A DNA stretch of 64,000 nucleotides from Chitinophaga rhizosphaerae (GCF_003958645.1 NZ_RXLO01000003.1:434001-498000); one strand, 5' to 3'. Counted from the stretch's first letter, positions 1 through 8,995 are shown. Notes: a model not told the origin generated them from the sequence alone. Numbers and translations: made by a program.

Positions 1-390
1 GCCGTGAACGGCGTAGTGTCCAAGGGCCCGAACACCGCGCTGGTGCAGGTGATCATTAAAAATCAGTGGGACGGGAAGTACGCTGCCGCCGGCACTTTTT
101 ATCACCCGGTGAACGGTCCGCGGGCGATCGAAGAGGATAAAGACCTCGTAACGGCGGGGCCCAATTCCGTCATTTGCAACCTCGGCGACCTGGGTGCGAG
201 CGGTTACCAAATGATATTGACGATACAAACGGATAATACGGTTACCATCGCGCCTGCCGGAGCTACGCCCAACGTGGATATGAACTATGGTGTCAATAAG
301 TATGACCCTGCCACTAAGGCGTTTACGCTGAATTATGCCTATAATACGGCGGCTCCCCGCATCGTCCGGGAAACGATTACCCGCAAATAA
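1..390 (+). CDS. C-terminal part of a surface lipoprotein of the DUF1735/DUF4361 type (5' end outside window)
   Basis: The reading frame is open from the first base, so the start lies upstream of the window. About 129 residues are visible. The pattern of a WDGKYA stretch followed by a glycine-rich beta segment, a TAGPN turn and a final RETITRK tail resembles the C-terminal lipocalin-like domain of SusE/DUF1735 surface lipoproteins that sit beside SusC/SusD pairs in Bacteroidota. The role would be glycan binding at the outer membrane. The match is by general resemblance only. A terminator follows 31 bases after the stop, so this is the last gene of its operon. Confidence 0.5.
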   Translation, partial: AVNGVVSKGPNTALVQVIIKNQWDGKYAAAGTFYHPVNGPRAIEEDKDLVTAGPNSVICNLGDLGASGYQMILTIQTDNTVTIAPAGATPNVDMNYGVNKYDPATKAFTLNYAYNTAAPRIVRETITRK

Positions 391-420
391 GTCTTTGCTT
401 TGTTAGTGCTATTTTAAAAA

Positions 421-450
421 CAGCCTCCAAATGCGGAGGCTGTTTTTTAT
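421..450 (+). terminator. Rho-independent terminator after the lipoprotein gene
   Basis: A perfect hairpin (CAGCCTCC, loop, GGAGGCTG) spans 421-442 and is followed directly by a run of six T, then ATTTTT. It ends the transcript of the partial lipoprotein gene. Confidence 0.85.
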
Positions 451-476
451 TTTTGTGCTTTCTAATCCACATAATA

Positions 477-788
477 ATGGAAAATCAAGACGAGCAGCAA
501 CAGCTGAATATTGAACTGAGCGAGGAAATAGCAGACGGAACGTATGCCAACCTGGCGATTATCACGCATTCTCCGTCAGAGTTTGTAGTGGATTTTATCA
601 ACGTAATGCCCGGCTTGCCCAAGGCTAAGGTAAAGTCAAGGATCATTTTGACGCCGCAGCATGCCAAGCGCCTCATGAAAGCATTGGCAGATAACGTAAA
701 GAAATATGAATCCGCCCATGGTACGATCCAGGACCAGGAGCCGGTTTCCTTACCGATGAACTTCGGCGGCCCCACCGCCCAGGCATAA
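477..788 (+). CDS. DUF3467 domain protein
   Basis: A 103-residue cytosolic protein beginning MENQDEQQQ. The frame opens further upstream at a TTG, but the ATG at 477 is preferred because the upstream part overlaps the terminator T-tract. The middle (about residues 20-80) has the DUF3467 pattern: YANLAIITHSPSEFVVDF, then a GLPKAKVKSRIILTPQHAKR stretch. DUF3467 proteins are small conserved bacterial proteins of unknown function. It ends 13 bases before the dehydrogenase gene, so the two are probably cotranscribed. Confidence 0.8.
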   Translation: MENQDEQQQLNIELSEEIADGTYANLAIITHSPSEFVVDFINVMPGLPKAKVKSRIILTPQHAKRLMKALADNVKKYESAHGTIQDQEPVSLPMNFGGPTAQA

Positions 789-801
789 CCGAATCACCAG
801 A

Positions 802-1878
802 ATGGAGCAAATTTTTTCGTACGGGCATTTGCGGGATTTCACCCGTGATGTTTTCCTGAAAATGGGCTGTTCTGCCGGACATGCCGATCTCGCAGCCACC
901 GTTTTATTGTCGGCCGACCTTAGAGGGATTGATTCTCATGGAGTTGCGCGTTTGAGCGGGTATGTTCGCCTTTGGGAAGCTGGCCGCATCAACCCTACGC
1001 CCGATATCCGGATCGTTCATGAAACGCCTTCTACGGCAGTAGTGGACGGTGATGGTGGTCTCGGGCTGGTGGTAGCGCCTTTTGCCATGCAGGTAGCGAT
1101 CGACAAAGCGAAGGTCGCGGGCACGGGATGGGTCAGTGTACGGCATTCCAACCACTTCGGGATAGCCGGTTACCATGCCATGATGGCGCTGGAACAGGAC
1201 ATGATCGGAATGGCGATGACGAACGCAAGCCCGTTGGTGGCGCCTACCTTCGCTACCGAACGGATGTTGGGCACCAATCCAATCGCCGTGGCGATCCCGG
1301 CGGGAGAGCAGCCGCCTTTCGTCGCCGATTTCGCCACCACCACGGCGGCGAACGGCAAGCTGGAGATCCTCCAGCGCAAGGAGCAGGAAGCCCCCGAAGG
1401 CTGGGTGCAGGACAAAAACGGCAATCCCAGTACCAACCCGAACGAGCTCAAAAGCGGCGGCGCCCTGCTGCCTCTTGGTGGCGACCGCGAACACGGAAGC
1501 CATAAAGGCTATTGCCTGGGTGCGATCGTTGATATATTTTCGGCCGTGCTTTCCGGGGCCAACTACGGGCCATGGGCACCTCCGTTCGTCAGCTTCCTCC
1601 CCCTTCCCCCGGACCCCGTGGGCAAAGGGCTCGGGCATTTCTTCGGCGCCATGCGCACCGATGCCTTCCGGCCGGCAGATGAATTCAAGGCGCATATGGA
1701 CACATGGATCAACCGCTTCCGCAGCGCGCAAACCGTTCCCGGCGAGGAAAAAGTCCTCATCCCCGGCGATCCAGAACGCGAAATGCAGGCCCACCGGCTC
1801 GAAGCCGGCATCCCAATACTCGCCCCCGTCGTGAAAGACCTCGGCGAAGTAGCATCGAAATTTAAAATCAATTTTTAA
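802..1878 (+). CDS. Ldh-family (malate/lactate/ureidoglycolate type) NAD(P)-dependent dehydrogenase
   Basis: A 358-residue protein of the LDH2/MDH2 oxidoreductase family, which reduces 2-oxo acids to 2-hydroxy acids with NAD(P)H and has no Rossmann fold. The family pattern is clear: DLRGIDSHGVARL near residue 43, VRHSNHFGIAGYH near 113, GTNPIAVAIP near 155 and GSHKGYCLG near 232. The length is typical. The substrate cannot be read from sequence; malate, lactate and related acids are all handled by members. It lies 20 bases before lysC and is likely in the same operon. Confidence 0.85.
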   Translation: MEQIFSYGHLRDFTRDVFLKMGCSAGHADLAATVLLSADLRGIDSHGVARLSGYVRLWEAGRINPTPDIRIVHETPSTAVVDGDGGLGLVVAPFAMQVAIDKAKVAGTGWVSVRHSNHFGIAGYHAMMALEQDMIGMAMTNASPLVAPTFATERMLGTNPIAVAIPAGEQPPFVADFATTTAANGKLEILQRKEQEAPEGWVQDKNGNPSTNPNELKSGGALLPLGGDREHGSHKGYCLGAIVDIFSAVLSGANYGPWAPPFVSFLPLPPDPVGKGLGHFFGAMRTDAFRPADEFKAHMDTWINRFRSAQTVPGEEKVLIPGDPEREMQAHRLEAGIPILAPVVKDLGEVASKFKINF

Positions 1879-1898
1879 GTAATATATATCACAAGCAA

Positions 1899-3221
1899 AT
1901 GAAAGTCTTAAAATTTGGCGGAACCTCGGTTGGCAAACCGGAACGTATGCATTCCGTGGCGCAGTTGATCACAGCAGACGCTGATGCCAAAATCGTGGTA
2001 CTGTCCGCTCTCTCCGGAACTACCAATGCACTTGTCGAAATCGGTAATTCGCTCGCCGAAGGCAAAAAGGCCGAAGCGAAACAGCTGATCGACAAACTGG
2101 AAAGCCACTATCGTTCCTTCTGCCTGGAACTGGTGAAGACCGATGCCGGACGGGACGCCGCCAAAGCCATCGTAGACGAACATTTCGAGTTTCTCAATAT
2201 CATCCTCCGCATTTCCTTCAACGAAGCACTGAACAAAGACATCCTCGCCCAGGGCGAACTGCTGTCTACCAAACTGTTCGGCGCCTACCTGGCGGAAGCG
2301 GGTGTGAAATCCGTATTGCTGCCCGCACTCGAGTTCATGAGCATCGACGAGTTCGAAGAACCCGAAATCCCCCGCATCAAAGTAAAACTCAACCAGCTCC
2401 TCGAACAGCATAAAGGCGAAACCACCTTCATCACGCAAGGCTATATCTGCCGCAACGCGCGCGGAGAAGTGGACAACCTGAAACGCGGTGGAAGCGATTA
2501 TTCCGCTTCCCTCATCGGCGCCGCCATCCAGGCGAAGGAAGTGCAAATCTGGACAGACATCGACGGGATGCACAACAACGATCCCCGCGTTGTGAAAAAA
2601 ACCTTCCCCATCGAGCAGCTGTCGTTCGACGAAGCGGCCGAGCTGGCCTACTTCGGCGCAAAAATCCTCCATCCCGCGTCTATCTGGCCCGCTCAGCATT
2701 TCAACATTCCCGTGAAACTGCTGAACACCATGCAGCCCGAAGCGAAAGGCACCATCATCACCGAATTGCCCAACGGCAACGGCGTGAAAGCCATCGCGGC
2801 GAAAGACGGCATCATCGCCATCAAAATCAAATCCAGCCGCATGCTCCTTGCTTACGGCTTCCTCCGCAAAATCTTCGAGATCTTCGAAAAATACCGCACC
2901 CCGATCGATATGATCACCACTTCCGAAGTGGCGGTTTCCATTACGATCGACGATCAGCGTCACCTCGATCAGATCCTCAAGGAATTACAACCCTTCGGTA
3001 CGGTTGAACTGGACCATCACCAGGCCATCGTTTCCATCGTGGGCAATGAAGTGGCGGCCACACCGTCCATCCTCAAGAAACTGTTCGACTCCCTCAACGA
3101 AGTGCCCCTCCGCATGATTTCTTACGGCGGTAGCAGGCATAACATTTCCATCCTCGTAGGCGGTCAGCACAAGGAGAAAACGCTCCAGCTGCTGAACAAG
3201 GGCCTGTTCGGGCTGGAATAG
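1899..3221 (+). CDS. lysC: Monofunctional aspartokinase
   Basis: A 440-residue aspartate kinase (EC 2.7.2.4), the first step of lysine, threonine, methionine and diaminopimelate synthesis. The N-terminal kinase domain (about 1-290) starts with the KFGGTSVG nucleotide-binding motif and contains the GGSDYSASLIGA and WTDIDG motifs. Two ACT regulatory domains follow (about 300-440, with the VSITIDD and VSIVGNEVAATP strands), which fits allosteric feedback control. There is no homoserine dehydrogenase fusion. A terminator lies directly downstream. Confidence 0.93.
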   Translation: MKVLKFGGTSVGKPERMHSVAQLITADADAKIVVLSALSGTTNALVEIGNSLAEGKKAEAKQLIDKLESHYRSFCLELVKTDAGRDAAKAIVDEHFEFLNIILRISFNEALNKDILAQGELLSTKLFGAYLAEAGVKSVLLPALEFMSIDEFEEPEIPRIKVKLNQLLEQHKGETTFITQGYICRNARGEVDNLKRGGSDYSASLIGAAIQAKEVQIWTDIDGMHNNDPRVVKKTFPIEQLSFDEAAELAYFGAKILHPASIWPAQHFNIPVKLLNTMQPEAKGTIITELPNGNGVKAIAAKDGIIAIKIKSSRMLLAYGFLRKIFEIFEKYRTPIDMITTSEVAVSITIDDQRHLDQILKELQPFGTVELDHHQAIVSIVGNEVAATPSILKKLFDSLNEVPLRMISYGGSRHNISILVGGQHKEKTLQLLNKGLFGLE

Positions 3222-3246
3222 TTGATGGATGTTGATCGACAATACA

Positions 3247-3277
3247 GGCTGAAGCAGATGTTGCTTCAGCCTTTTTT
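3247..3277 (+). terminator. Terminator after lysC
   Basis: Ten-base perfect arms GGCTGAAGCA and TGCTTCAGCC (3247-3271) with a five-base loop, followed by TTTTTT. It ends the lysC transcript. dnaE converges on it from the other side. Confidence 0.88.
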
Positions 3278-3314
3278 ATTTGGATGACAGGCGGAAGGAG
3301 ACAGGGACAGTACT

Positions 3315-6290
3315 TTAAGCGGAACGCAATTGCACACTGACCGTCCCGGTTTCCTTCGCTTTACCTTCGAAGTAACCGATCTTCCGCATCCGGAAAACGT
3401 CCAGCGAATACACGCCGAATTCCTCGATCACCTTTCCTTCCAGGATGTAGAACCCGCTTTTCTGGAACGGGTACCGCCGCAGGCTGTCGGGGAAATGCAC
3501 CGTGTCAAGGAAATCGCCGGCGCGGTCGAGGAAAGTGCCGAAGCACATGGGTTCCTGTTTGGATGTGTACACATGCTTCAGTGTTACGAGGTAGCCGAGC
3601 ATGGTTACATTTTGACCGAGGTGATTTTCCAGTCCGGCCACGGGCATGTACGTACGCTGATCGTGCTGCAGTACGTCGAAAGGCGAGGAGAGCGGGAACC
3701 CCAGCAATTCGATCTCGTCGAACGCATCTTCGTGCTCGTGGTACGAAAGCGCCGGCAGCGCCCAGTTACGCGATGGTTCGTGGAAAAGCCCTGGCCGCGC
3801 GGGATCGGGGGGCTCCTTGCGTAGCAACGCGGCAATTTTCCATAATAGGTTTTTCTTCGTTTCTTTCGTGAATTGAAACGCCCCGATACGAACGAGGATT
3901 TCCAGTTGCGCGGCGCCCGGCTGCGTCCGGCCCACGAAATCCTCTATCCCCGCGAACCGCCCGTTCATCCGCCGCTCCTCCAGCACCGATGCTATCCAGT
4001 TGTGTTCCAGCTTCTCCACATGGATGAACCCGACATGCACATCGTTCCCCTTGATATTGGTCAGGTAATCACTATGATTAACGCAGGGCGGATGGATGCG
4101 GGCACCCGTTTTCCGGAGCTCCCGGAAATACAGTTCGCGGTCGTAGAAACCGCCGAAATTGTTGATCACGGCCACCATGAACTCTGCCGGGAAGTAAGTT
4201 TTGAGATATAAGCTCTGGTAACTTTCCACCGCGAAACTGGCCGAATGCGCTTTGGAAAACGAAAAGTTCGCAAAGCTCGCGATCTGCCGCCAGACTTCTT
4301 CACTGACGATCCTCGGCCGTCCCAGTTTTTCACAATTATCGAAAAACAGGTTCCTGATCTTCTCGAAATGCTGCTGGCCACGGTATTTTCCTGCCATGGC
4401 GCGCCGCAAGGTGTCTGCGTCTGCCAGGTCGAGATTGGCGTAGTGATGCGCTACCTTGATCACGTCTTCCTGGTAGACCATTACGCCGTACGTCTCTCCC
4501 AGCAAGGTTTTCATGATCGGATGAAGATATTCCACTTCCTCCGGCCGGTGGAAATTCTGCACATATTGCCGCATCATGCCAGCCTGCGCCACGCCTGGCC
4601 GGATAATGGAACTGGCAGCCACCAGCGTGATGTAATCGTCACAACGCAACTTGCGCAAAAGCTGTCGCATGGCGGGCGATTCGATGTAGAAACACCCGAT
4701 CGTCCGCACGTTCCGCAACGCATCCCGGACGCGCGTATCTTCCATGAAGGACTTAACGTCGTGGATATCGATCTCCACACCCCGGTTTTCTTTAATAATA
4801 TCCAATGTATCGCGGATATGGCCGAGGCCGCGTTGACTGAGTATGTCGAACTTATGCAAACCGATCGCCTCAGCCAGATGCATGTCCAGCTGCGCGGTGT
4901 TCAGGCCTTTCGGGGGCATATGCGTGGCGCAATATTGATGGATGGGCGCTTCGCTGATCAGGACCCCGCCTGCATGGATGCTCAGGTGGTTCGGGAAACG
5001 GTCGAGCATCCGGCCGTACCGGATAATGCGCTGGTGAACGCTGTCTTCCCCAAGCTTCACCTGGTAAGGGTTCTCGAGGATTTTGTCGATTTCGCCTTTC
5101 GGCAATCCGTAGACTTTTCCCAATTCCCGCACAATGGCATTCGTTTGGAAAGTAGCCACCGTGCCCAAAAGCGCCGCATGTTCCGAAGTATATTTCTTAA
5201 AGATGTATTCGAAGATCTCGTCGCGGTCGCGCCACGAAAAATCGATGTCGAAATCCGGTGGCGATGAACGGTGCGGATTGAGGAACCGTTCGAAATATAG
5301 GTCCAGCGCGATGGGGTCTACATTCGTGATCCCCAGGCAATAAGCAATGATGGAATTGGCGCCGCTTCCCCGGCCTACATGGAAAAAATCCCGGTGCCGC
5401 GCATATCGCACGATGTCCCAGGTGATAAGAAAATACGCGTTGAAATCCTGTTGGTCGACGATCAGGAGCTCTTTGTCGATCCGCTGCTTCGCCTCCGCAT
5501 TCTCTGTCCCGTACCGGTATTCCATGCCTTCGTAAGCCAGATCGCGAAGCAGTTGGCGGTCGCCGTCACGGCTATGCGTGAACCGTTTCTTGTTCAAATG
5601 CCGGCCGAATGTGAAATGCAGCTGGCATTCCTCCATCACCCGGAGGGTATTGCGGACGATGTGCGGAAACTCTTTGAAATGCTCCAGCAGCTGGAACGGC
5701 GGAATGAAACATTCGTCCGTTCCAGCTACTTCTTCCGGCGGCAACTGGCTGATCAGCAAGTTGTTGTCTACCGCCCGGAGCACGCGGTGCAATCGCTGGG
5801 ATTCTTCATTTTGAAAGCTAAAGGGTTGGAGAATAACGAGTTTGTCTGCAAGCTGACGGGTGTCGGTCCGGAAGAGCCGGTTCAGCTCCCGCGGCCGGAC
5901 CCCCATCAGTTCATATTCCGCCAGGGACGCGATCGGGAACGATCCCCAGGCGTAGATGACGAAGGTATTTGGCAGATATGGCGCGCGGTCCGGATAGGGT
6001 TCGCCGGTCTGCAAATGGCGCGATAAAAACCGGTTGATGGCCAGCCATCCTTCCATGTCCTTCGCCAGCAAAATATACCGGAACGCCGTGCCGTTGCGGC
6101 ATTCCAGCCCCAGGACGGGCTTGATGTCCTGCTGCATGCATTCCTGCACGAACATCCACGCGTCGGTGGTGGCATTGATATTCGTGAGCGCCAGCGATGT
6201 GATGCCGTGCGCTTTGGCCACGGATACCAGCTCGTCCGTCCGGATCGTGCCGTACCGCAGGCTGAACCAGGATTTGCAATTCAAGTACAT
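3315..6290 (-). CDS. Error-prone DNA polymerase III alpha subunit (DnaE2-like)
   Basis: A 991-residue C-family replicative-type polymerase, shorter than the roughly 1160 residues of housekeeping DnaE. The catalytic core is intact: GRGSG near 307, PDFDIDF near 345-351 carrying the palm aspartates, and HKFDILSQ supplying the third carboxylate. A C-terminal OB fold is present (about 850-960). The N-terminal PHP domain has lost its metal ligands: the usual HxHS is NCKS and the TDH segment is TNINATTD, so it should have no nuclease or pyrophosphatase activity. The gene starts one base after the dinB stop codon, forming a two-gene operon. DnaE2-type enzymes act in damage-induced translesion synthesis. 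Confidence 0.9.
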   Translation of the reverse strand: MYLNCKSWFSLRYGTIRTDELVSVAKAHGITSLALTNINATTDAWMFVQECMQQDIKPVLGLECRNGTAFRYILLAKDMEGWLAINRFLSRHLQTGEPYPDRAPYLPNTFVIYAWGSFPIASLAEYELMGVRPRELNRLFRTDTRQLADKLVILQPFSFQNEESQRLHRVLRAVDNNLLISQLPPEEVAGTDECFIPPFQLLEHFKEFPHIVRNTLRVMEECQLHFTFGRHLNKKRFTHSRDGDRQLLRDLAYEGMEYRYGTENAEAKQRIDKELLIVDQQDFNAYFLITWDIVRYARHRDFFHVGRGSGANSIIAYCLGITNVDPIALDLYFERFLNPHRSSPPDFDIDFSWRDRDEIFEYIFKKYTSEHAALLGTVATFQTNAIVRELGKVYGLPKGEIDKILENPYQVKLGEDSVHQRIIRYGRMLDRFPNHLSIHAGGVLISEAPIHQYCATHMPPKGLNTAQLDMHLAEAIGLHKFDILSQRGLGHIRDTLDIIKENRGVEIDIHDVKSFMEDTRVRDALRNVRTIGCFYIESPAMRQLLRKLRCDDYITLVAASSIIRPGVAQAGMMRQYVQNFHRPEEVEYLHPIMKTLLGETYGVMVYQEDVIKVAHHYANLDLADADTLRRAMAGKYRGQQHFEKIRNLFFDNCEKLGRPRIVSEEVWRQIASFANFSFSKAHSASFAVESYQSLYLKTYFPAEFMVAVINNFGGFYDRELYFRELRKTGARIHPPCVNHSDYLTNIKGNDVHVGFIHVEKLEHNWIASVLEERRMNGRFAGIEDFVGRTQPGAAQLEILVRIGAFQFTKETKKNLLWKIAALLRKEPPDPARPGLFHEPSRNWALPALSYHEHEDAFDEIELLGFPLSSPFDVLQHDQRTYMPVAGLENHLGQNVTMLGYLVTLKHVYTSKQEPMCFGTFLDRAGDFLDTVHFPDSLRRYPFQKSGFYILEGKVIEEFGVYSLDVFRMRKIGYFEGKAKETGTVSVQLRSA

Positions 6291-6291
6291 G

Positions 6292-7518
6292 TCAATGTCC
6301 GGGATAACGGCGTTTCATAATAAATGTTTCTTTCTGGAACGGCTGCAACTGCTGCTCGAAATTGCCGCTACTGCTGCTGCCGCGCATCAGGTATTGCCAT
6401 CCGAATTGCGATTTGATACTGTCGATCGCCTGGTACAGCGATATCATATCCGCCGTATCGTCGAAAAGACTGATCTGGTAATTCCCCGATACGAGATTGC
6501 TGAACCGTATCCCGATGAGCCGTACCAACAGCCTGCGGTCGTACAGTTTGGTGAACAGTTGTTTGACGTGGCCCAGCAGCACATGATCGCTGGACGAATA
6601 CGGGACGCTCAGTTGTTTGGTCACCGTTTCGAAGTCCGAATACCGGATTTTGACCGTAACACAGCCTGTGAGCCGGTTTTGCTGCCGGAGCTCGAACCCG
6701 ATCTTCTCCGTCATCCGCACCAGTTCGCTGTGCATAAACCCCAGGTCGATCGTGTCTTGCGGAAAAGTCGATTCCGTGGAGATGGATTTCTGTTCATGGA
6801 ACGGCACAACAGGTGATTCATCGATCCCATTGGCCTTGTTCCACAACGAAATGCCGTTTTTTCCCAACCACGCCTCCAGCAATCCCACCGGGATCTCGCT
6901 GAGGGTTTTCACCGTTTCCACTCCGCGCCGCCGCAATTGCGCCGCCGTTTCCTTGCCCACCATGGGGATTTTTTCGACCGGCATGGGCGCCAGGAAACCT
7001 TTTTCCTGTCCGAAAGGAATGGAAAGCTGTCCGTTGGGCTTCGCTTCGTTGGTCGCCACTTTCGACACCATTTTATTCGACGCCAGGCCCAGGGAAATGG
7101 GCAATTGCGTTTTATGCATGATCTGCCGGCGGAGCTCGGTCGTCCATTTGAGGGAGCCGAAGTATTTGTCCATCCCTGTCAGGTCCAGGTAAAATTCATC
7201 GATCGACGATTTTTCGTACAATGGAGCGGATCCGGCGATGATGTCGGTCACTTCCCGCGAAAAATGGCTGTATTCTTCAAAATCCCCGCTGCGGACGATC
7301 GCGTGCGGACAAAGCCGCAGGGCCATTTTCATGGGCATGGCGGAGTGGATGCCGAAAGTACGGGCTTCATAGCTGCAAGCGGCCACCACGGCGCGGTCGC
7401 TCTTGCCGCCCACCAGCAGGGGCTTGCCTTTCAGGCTATGGTCTTTCAGGCATTCGACCGATACGAAAAAGCAGTCCAGGTCGAAATGCGCGATCGTTCG
7501 TTGGCCGTCTAACAACAT
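6292..7518 (-). CDS. dinB: Y-family DNA polymerase (DinB/Pol IV type)
   Basis: A 408-residue translesion polymerase. The catalytic carboxylates are visible as HFDLDCFF (D13, D15) and SSIDEFYLD (D107, E108). The thumb helix-hairpin-helix, little-finger domain and a QISLF clamp-binding motif (348-352) follow in order. It is the first gene of an operon with the DnaE2-like polymerase, a pairing that replaces the imuB-dnaE2 mutasome of other phyla. A 21-bp palindrome lies 24 bases upstream of the ATG and matches the one at the LexA-like gene at 8996, so induction by DNA damage is likely. Confidence 0.92.
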   Translation of the reverse strand: MLLDGQRTIAHFDLDCFFVSVECLKDHSLKGKPLLVGGKSDRAVVAACSYEARTFGIHSAMPMKMALRLCPHAIVRSGDFEEYSHFSREVTDIIAGSAPLYEKSSIDEFYLDLTGMDKYFGSLKWTTELRRQIMHKTQLPISLGLASNKMVSKVATNEAKPNGQLSIPFGQEKGFLAPMPVEKIPMVGKETAAQLRRRGVETVKTLSEIPVGLLEAWLGKNGISLWNKANGIDESPVVPFHEQKSISTESTFPQDTIDLGFMHSELVRMTEKIGFELRQQNRLTGCVTVKIRYSDFETVTKQLSVPYSSSDHVLLGHVKQLFTKLYDRRLLVRLIGIRFSNLVSGNYQISLFDDTADMISLYQAIDSIKSQFGWQYLMRGSSSSGNFEQQLQPFQKETFIMKRRYPGH

Positions 7519-7541
7519 AAAATCGTGTCTTTGTATCCAAA

Positions 7542-7562
7542 AATACTAAAAATATTAGTATT
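7542..7562. promoter_or_regulatory. Palindromic operator upstream of dinB (CTAA-N5-TTAG type)
   Basis: AATACTAA, five bases, TTAGTATT: eight-base perfect arms centred 34 bases upstream of the dinB ATG. The core CTAA-N5-TTAG recurs with the same five-base spacer at 8956-8972 before the LexA-like gene. On the minus strand a TATTTTTG -7-like element begins inside it, so a bound repressor would block the promoter. This is an inferred site; no binding data are available. Confidence 0.6.
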
Positions 7563-7646
7563 GCTAATGTTATTGGCAAATAAAAAAGAAAAATAAACCA
7601 AAGGCCTCCGGCGTTTGTTTAAATAGATGTACTAATCCATTTCGTT

Positions 7647-8321
7647 ATGAAACACACGGATTATGTCAAAGAGTTCCTGCTGCTGGCACTGTTGTTAGGG
7701 CCGATGGTGTACCTGGCACTGATCTGGAACCAGCTTCCCGCCAGCATACCCACCAATTTCAATATGAACGGCGAGGCCGATGGCGTGGTGAGAAAAAGCG
7801 AATTTTTGCTCCTGATGATTTTCCTCTTTTTTACGAACGCGCTGTTGTACGCGCTGTTCCGCTATATTCCGAAGCGGGAGACGTGGGACGAGACGCCTGA
7901 CGAGTTCAAGGCGTATATGGGCGAATATTACCGCATCCGTTTCCGGATACATATATATCTGGCGGTGTTTACGGCGGTCGTGATCTTCCTTATTTCGCGC
8001 AGCAAGGAGATTTTCCTGGAAAAATGGGTGTTTGTGGGGGTAGGATTGCTGATTGCGGCGCTGGGCGTCTTTCTGCGGCACCTGAAACCGAATTATTTCG
8101 TGGGGGTGCGCACGCCCTGGACGCTGGCGAGCGATGCGATCTGGACGGAAACGCACCATATGGCGGGGCGCTTGTGGCTGTACGCGGGGATCGTGATCAT
8201 GGTGGCGGGCATGTTCCTGCCGGTGATCAGCGGGGTGTTCCTGTTTATCTTCGCGGCAATGGCGCTGGCGGCGCTGCCTTACATATATTCTTACCGGCTG
8301 TTTTATAAAACACAGGGCTGA
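7647..8321 (+). CDS. DUF1648/SdpI family membrane protein
   Basis: A 224-residue integral membrane protein with about six hydrophobic segments. The N-terminal part (about 12-55) has the DUF1648 pattern LPASIPTNFNMNGEADG. The later part (about 140-215) has the SdpI pattern PNYFVGVRTPWTLASDAIW followed by GRLWLYAG. In Bacillus, SdpI is an immunity and signalling protein for a killing factor, but most bacterial members are uncharacterised. It stands alone here, divergent from dinB, with a bidirectional terminator downstream. Confidence 0.8.
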   Translation: MKHTDYVKEFLLLALLLGPMVYLALIWNQLPASIPTNFNMNGEADGVVRKSEFLLLMIFLFFTNALLYALFRYIPKRETWDETPDEFKAYMGEYYRIRFRIHIYLAVFTAVVIFLISRSKEIFLEKWVFVGVGLLIAALGVFLRHLKPNYFVGVRTPWTLASDAIWTETHHMAGRLWLYAGIVIMVAGMFLPVISGVFLFIFAAMALAALPYIYSYRLFYKTQG

Positions 8322-8363
8322 ATCGTCGAAAGCACGGAGATCATGGCAAGCGGCCTCCGGGCA

Positions 8364-8404
8364 TAAAAAAAGTAAGAACGGGTAAACCTGTTCTTACTTT
8401 TTTT
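8364..8404. terminator. Bidirectional terminator between convergent genes
   Basis: Hairpin AGTAAGAACGGG, loop TAAA, CCTGTTCTTACT (8371-8398, one G-T pair) with seven A before it and seven T after it. It can end both the SdpI-like gene (plus) and the membrane protein gene at 8420 (minus). Confidence 0.88.
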
Positions 8405-8419
8405 ATGGTGTATATACCA

Positions 8420-8884
8420 TTAGCGGAGGGAAGGAAGCAGTGCTCTGCCGATCAGTTCGCGGCCTGGCCAGGGAATGAGGGCGAGGAGGAGCACGAGGGC
8501 AATGCTGAAGAAGATGAGGGCGGTCTTCTGTTTTTTGGCATCGGAATCTGCTTTCTTGATCTTGGAGCGGCCGATATGGACCATAGCGATGGCCACGATG
8601 GCGAGGAGGGTGTGCTCTACGGTGAAGAAGCGGAGCACTTTATCGCCCATAGCGGCGCCCATATTGCCGAAAGCGGTTTTTGTAAGGGAGCTGGTGAACA
8701 TGAGCACGAGGCCAATGAGCAGCTGGATGTCCAGGAAAATCATGAAGAAGAGGCCTGCCTTGGCATCGCCTGCGCCGTAGGGCTTATTACCGGCGACACC
8801 GGCGATGGCGCGAATAACGGCGAGGGCGCCGAAAATCACGATGAGCCAGCGCACGTACGAGTGAATGTCTAACAAAGCGTTCAT
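8420..8884 (-). CDS. Small four-helix membrane protein, function unknown
   Basis: A 154-residue protein starting MNALLDIHSYVRW. A longer start at 8926 is possible but adds a hydrophilic stretch that would overlap the promoter region. Four hydrophobic segments are visible at about 12-30, 47-67, 84-104 and 126-144. Conserved-looking histidines sit in HSYVRW and in VEHTLLAIVAIAMVHIG, a spacing reminiscent of cytochrome b561-like or heme-binding bundles, but this is weak. It is divergent from the LexA-like gene. Confidence 0.65.
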   Translation of the reverse strand: MNALLDIHSYVRWLIVIFGALAVIRAIAGVAGNKPYGAGDAKAGLFFMIFLDIQLLIGLVLMFTSSLTKTAFGNMGAAMGDKVLRFFTVEHTLLAIVAIAMVHIGRSKIKKADSDAKKQKTALIFFSIALVLLLALIPWPGRELIGRALLPSLR

Positions 8885-8955
8885 ATTGTTTGAGTTTGTC
8901 CGGGGCAAAAATAAGCGTTGAGTCACAGATAAATTTTTTTATTACAAAAAATATT

Positions 8956-8972
8956 TGCTAATTTTGTTAGCA
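8956..8972. promoter_or_regulatory. Palindromic operator and -7 element of the LexA-like gene
   Basis: TGCTAA, five bases, TTAGCA: six-base perfect arms around the same CTAA-N5-TTAG core seen at dinB. A perfect Bacteroidota -7 element, TAATTTTG, occupies 8959-8966 inside the palindrome, 30 bases upstream of the ATG at 8996. A repressor bound here would cover the promoter, which is the usual autoregulation arrangement of LexA-type genes. Inferred, not proven. Confidence 0.62.
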
Positions 8973-8995
8973 TTGTTGTACTAAATAATTTAGGG

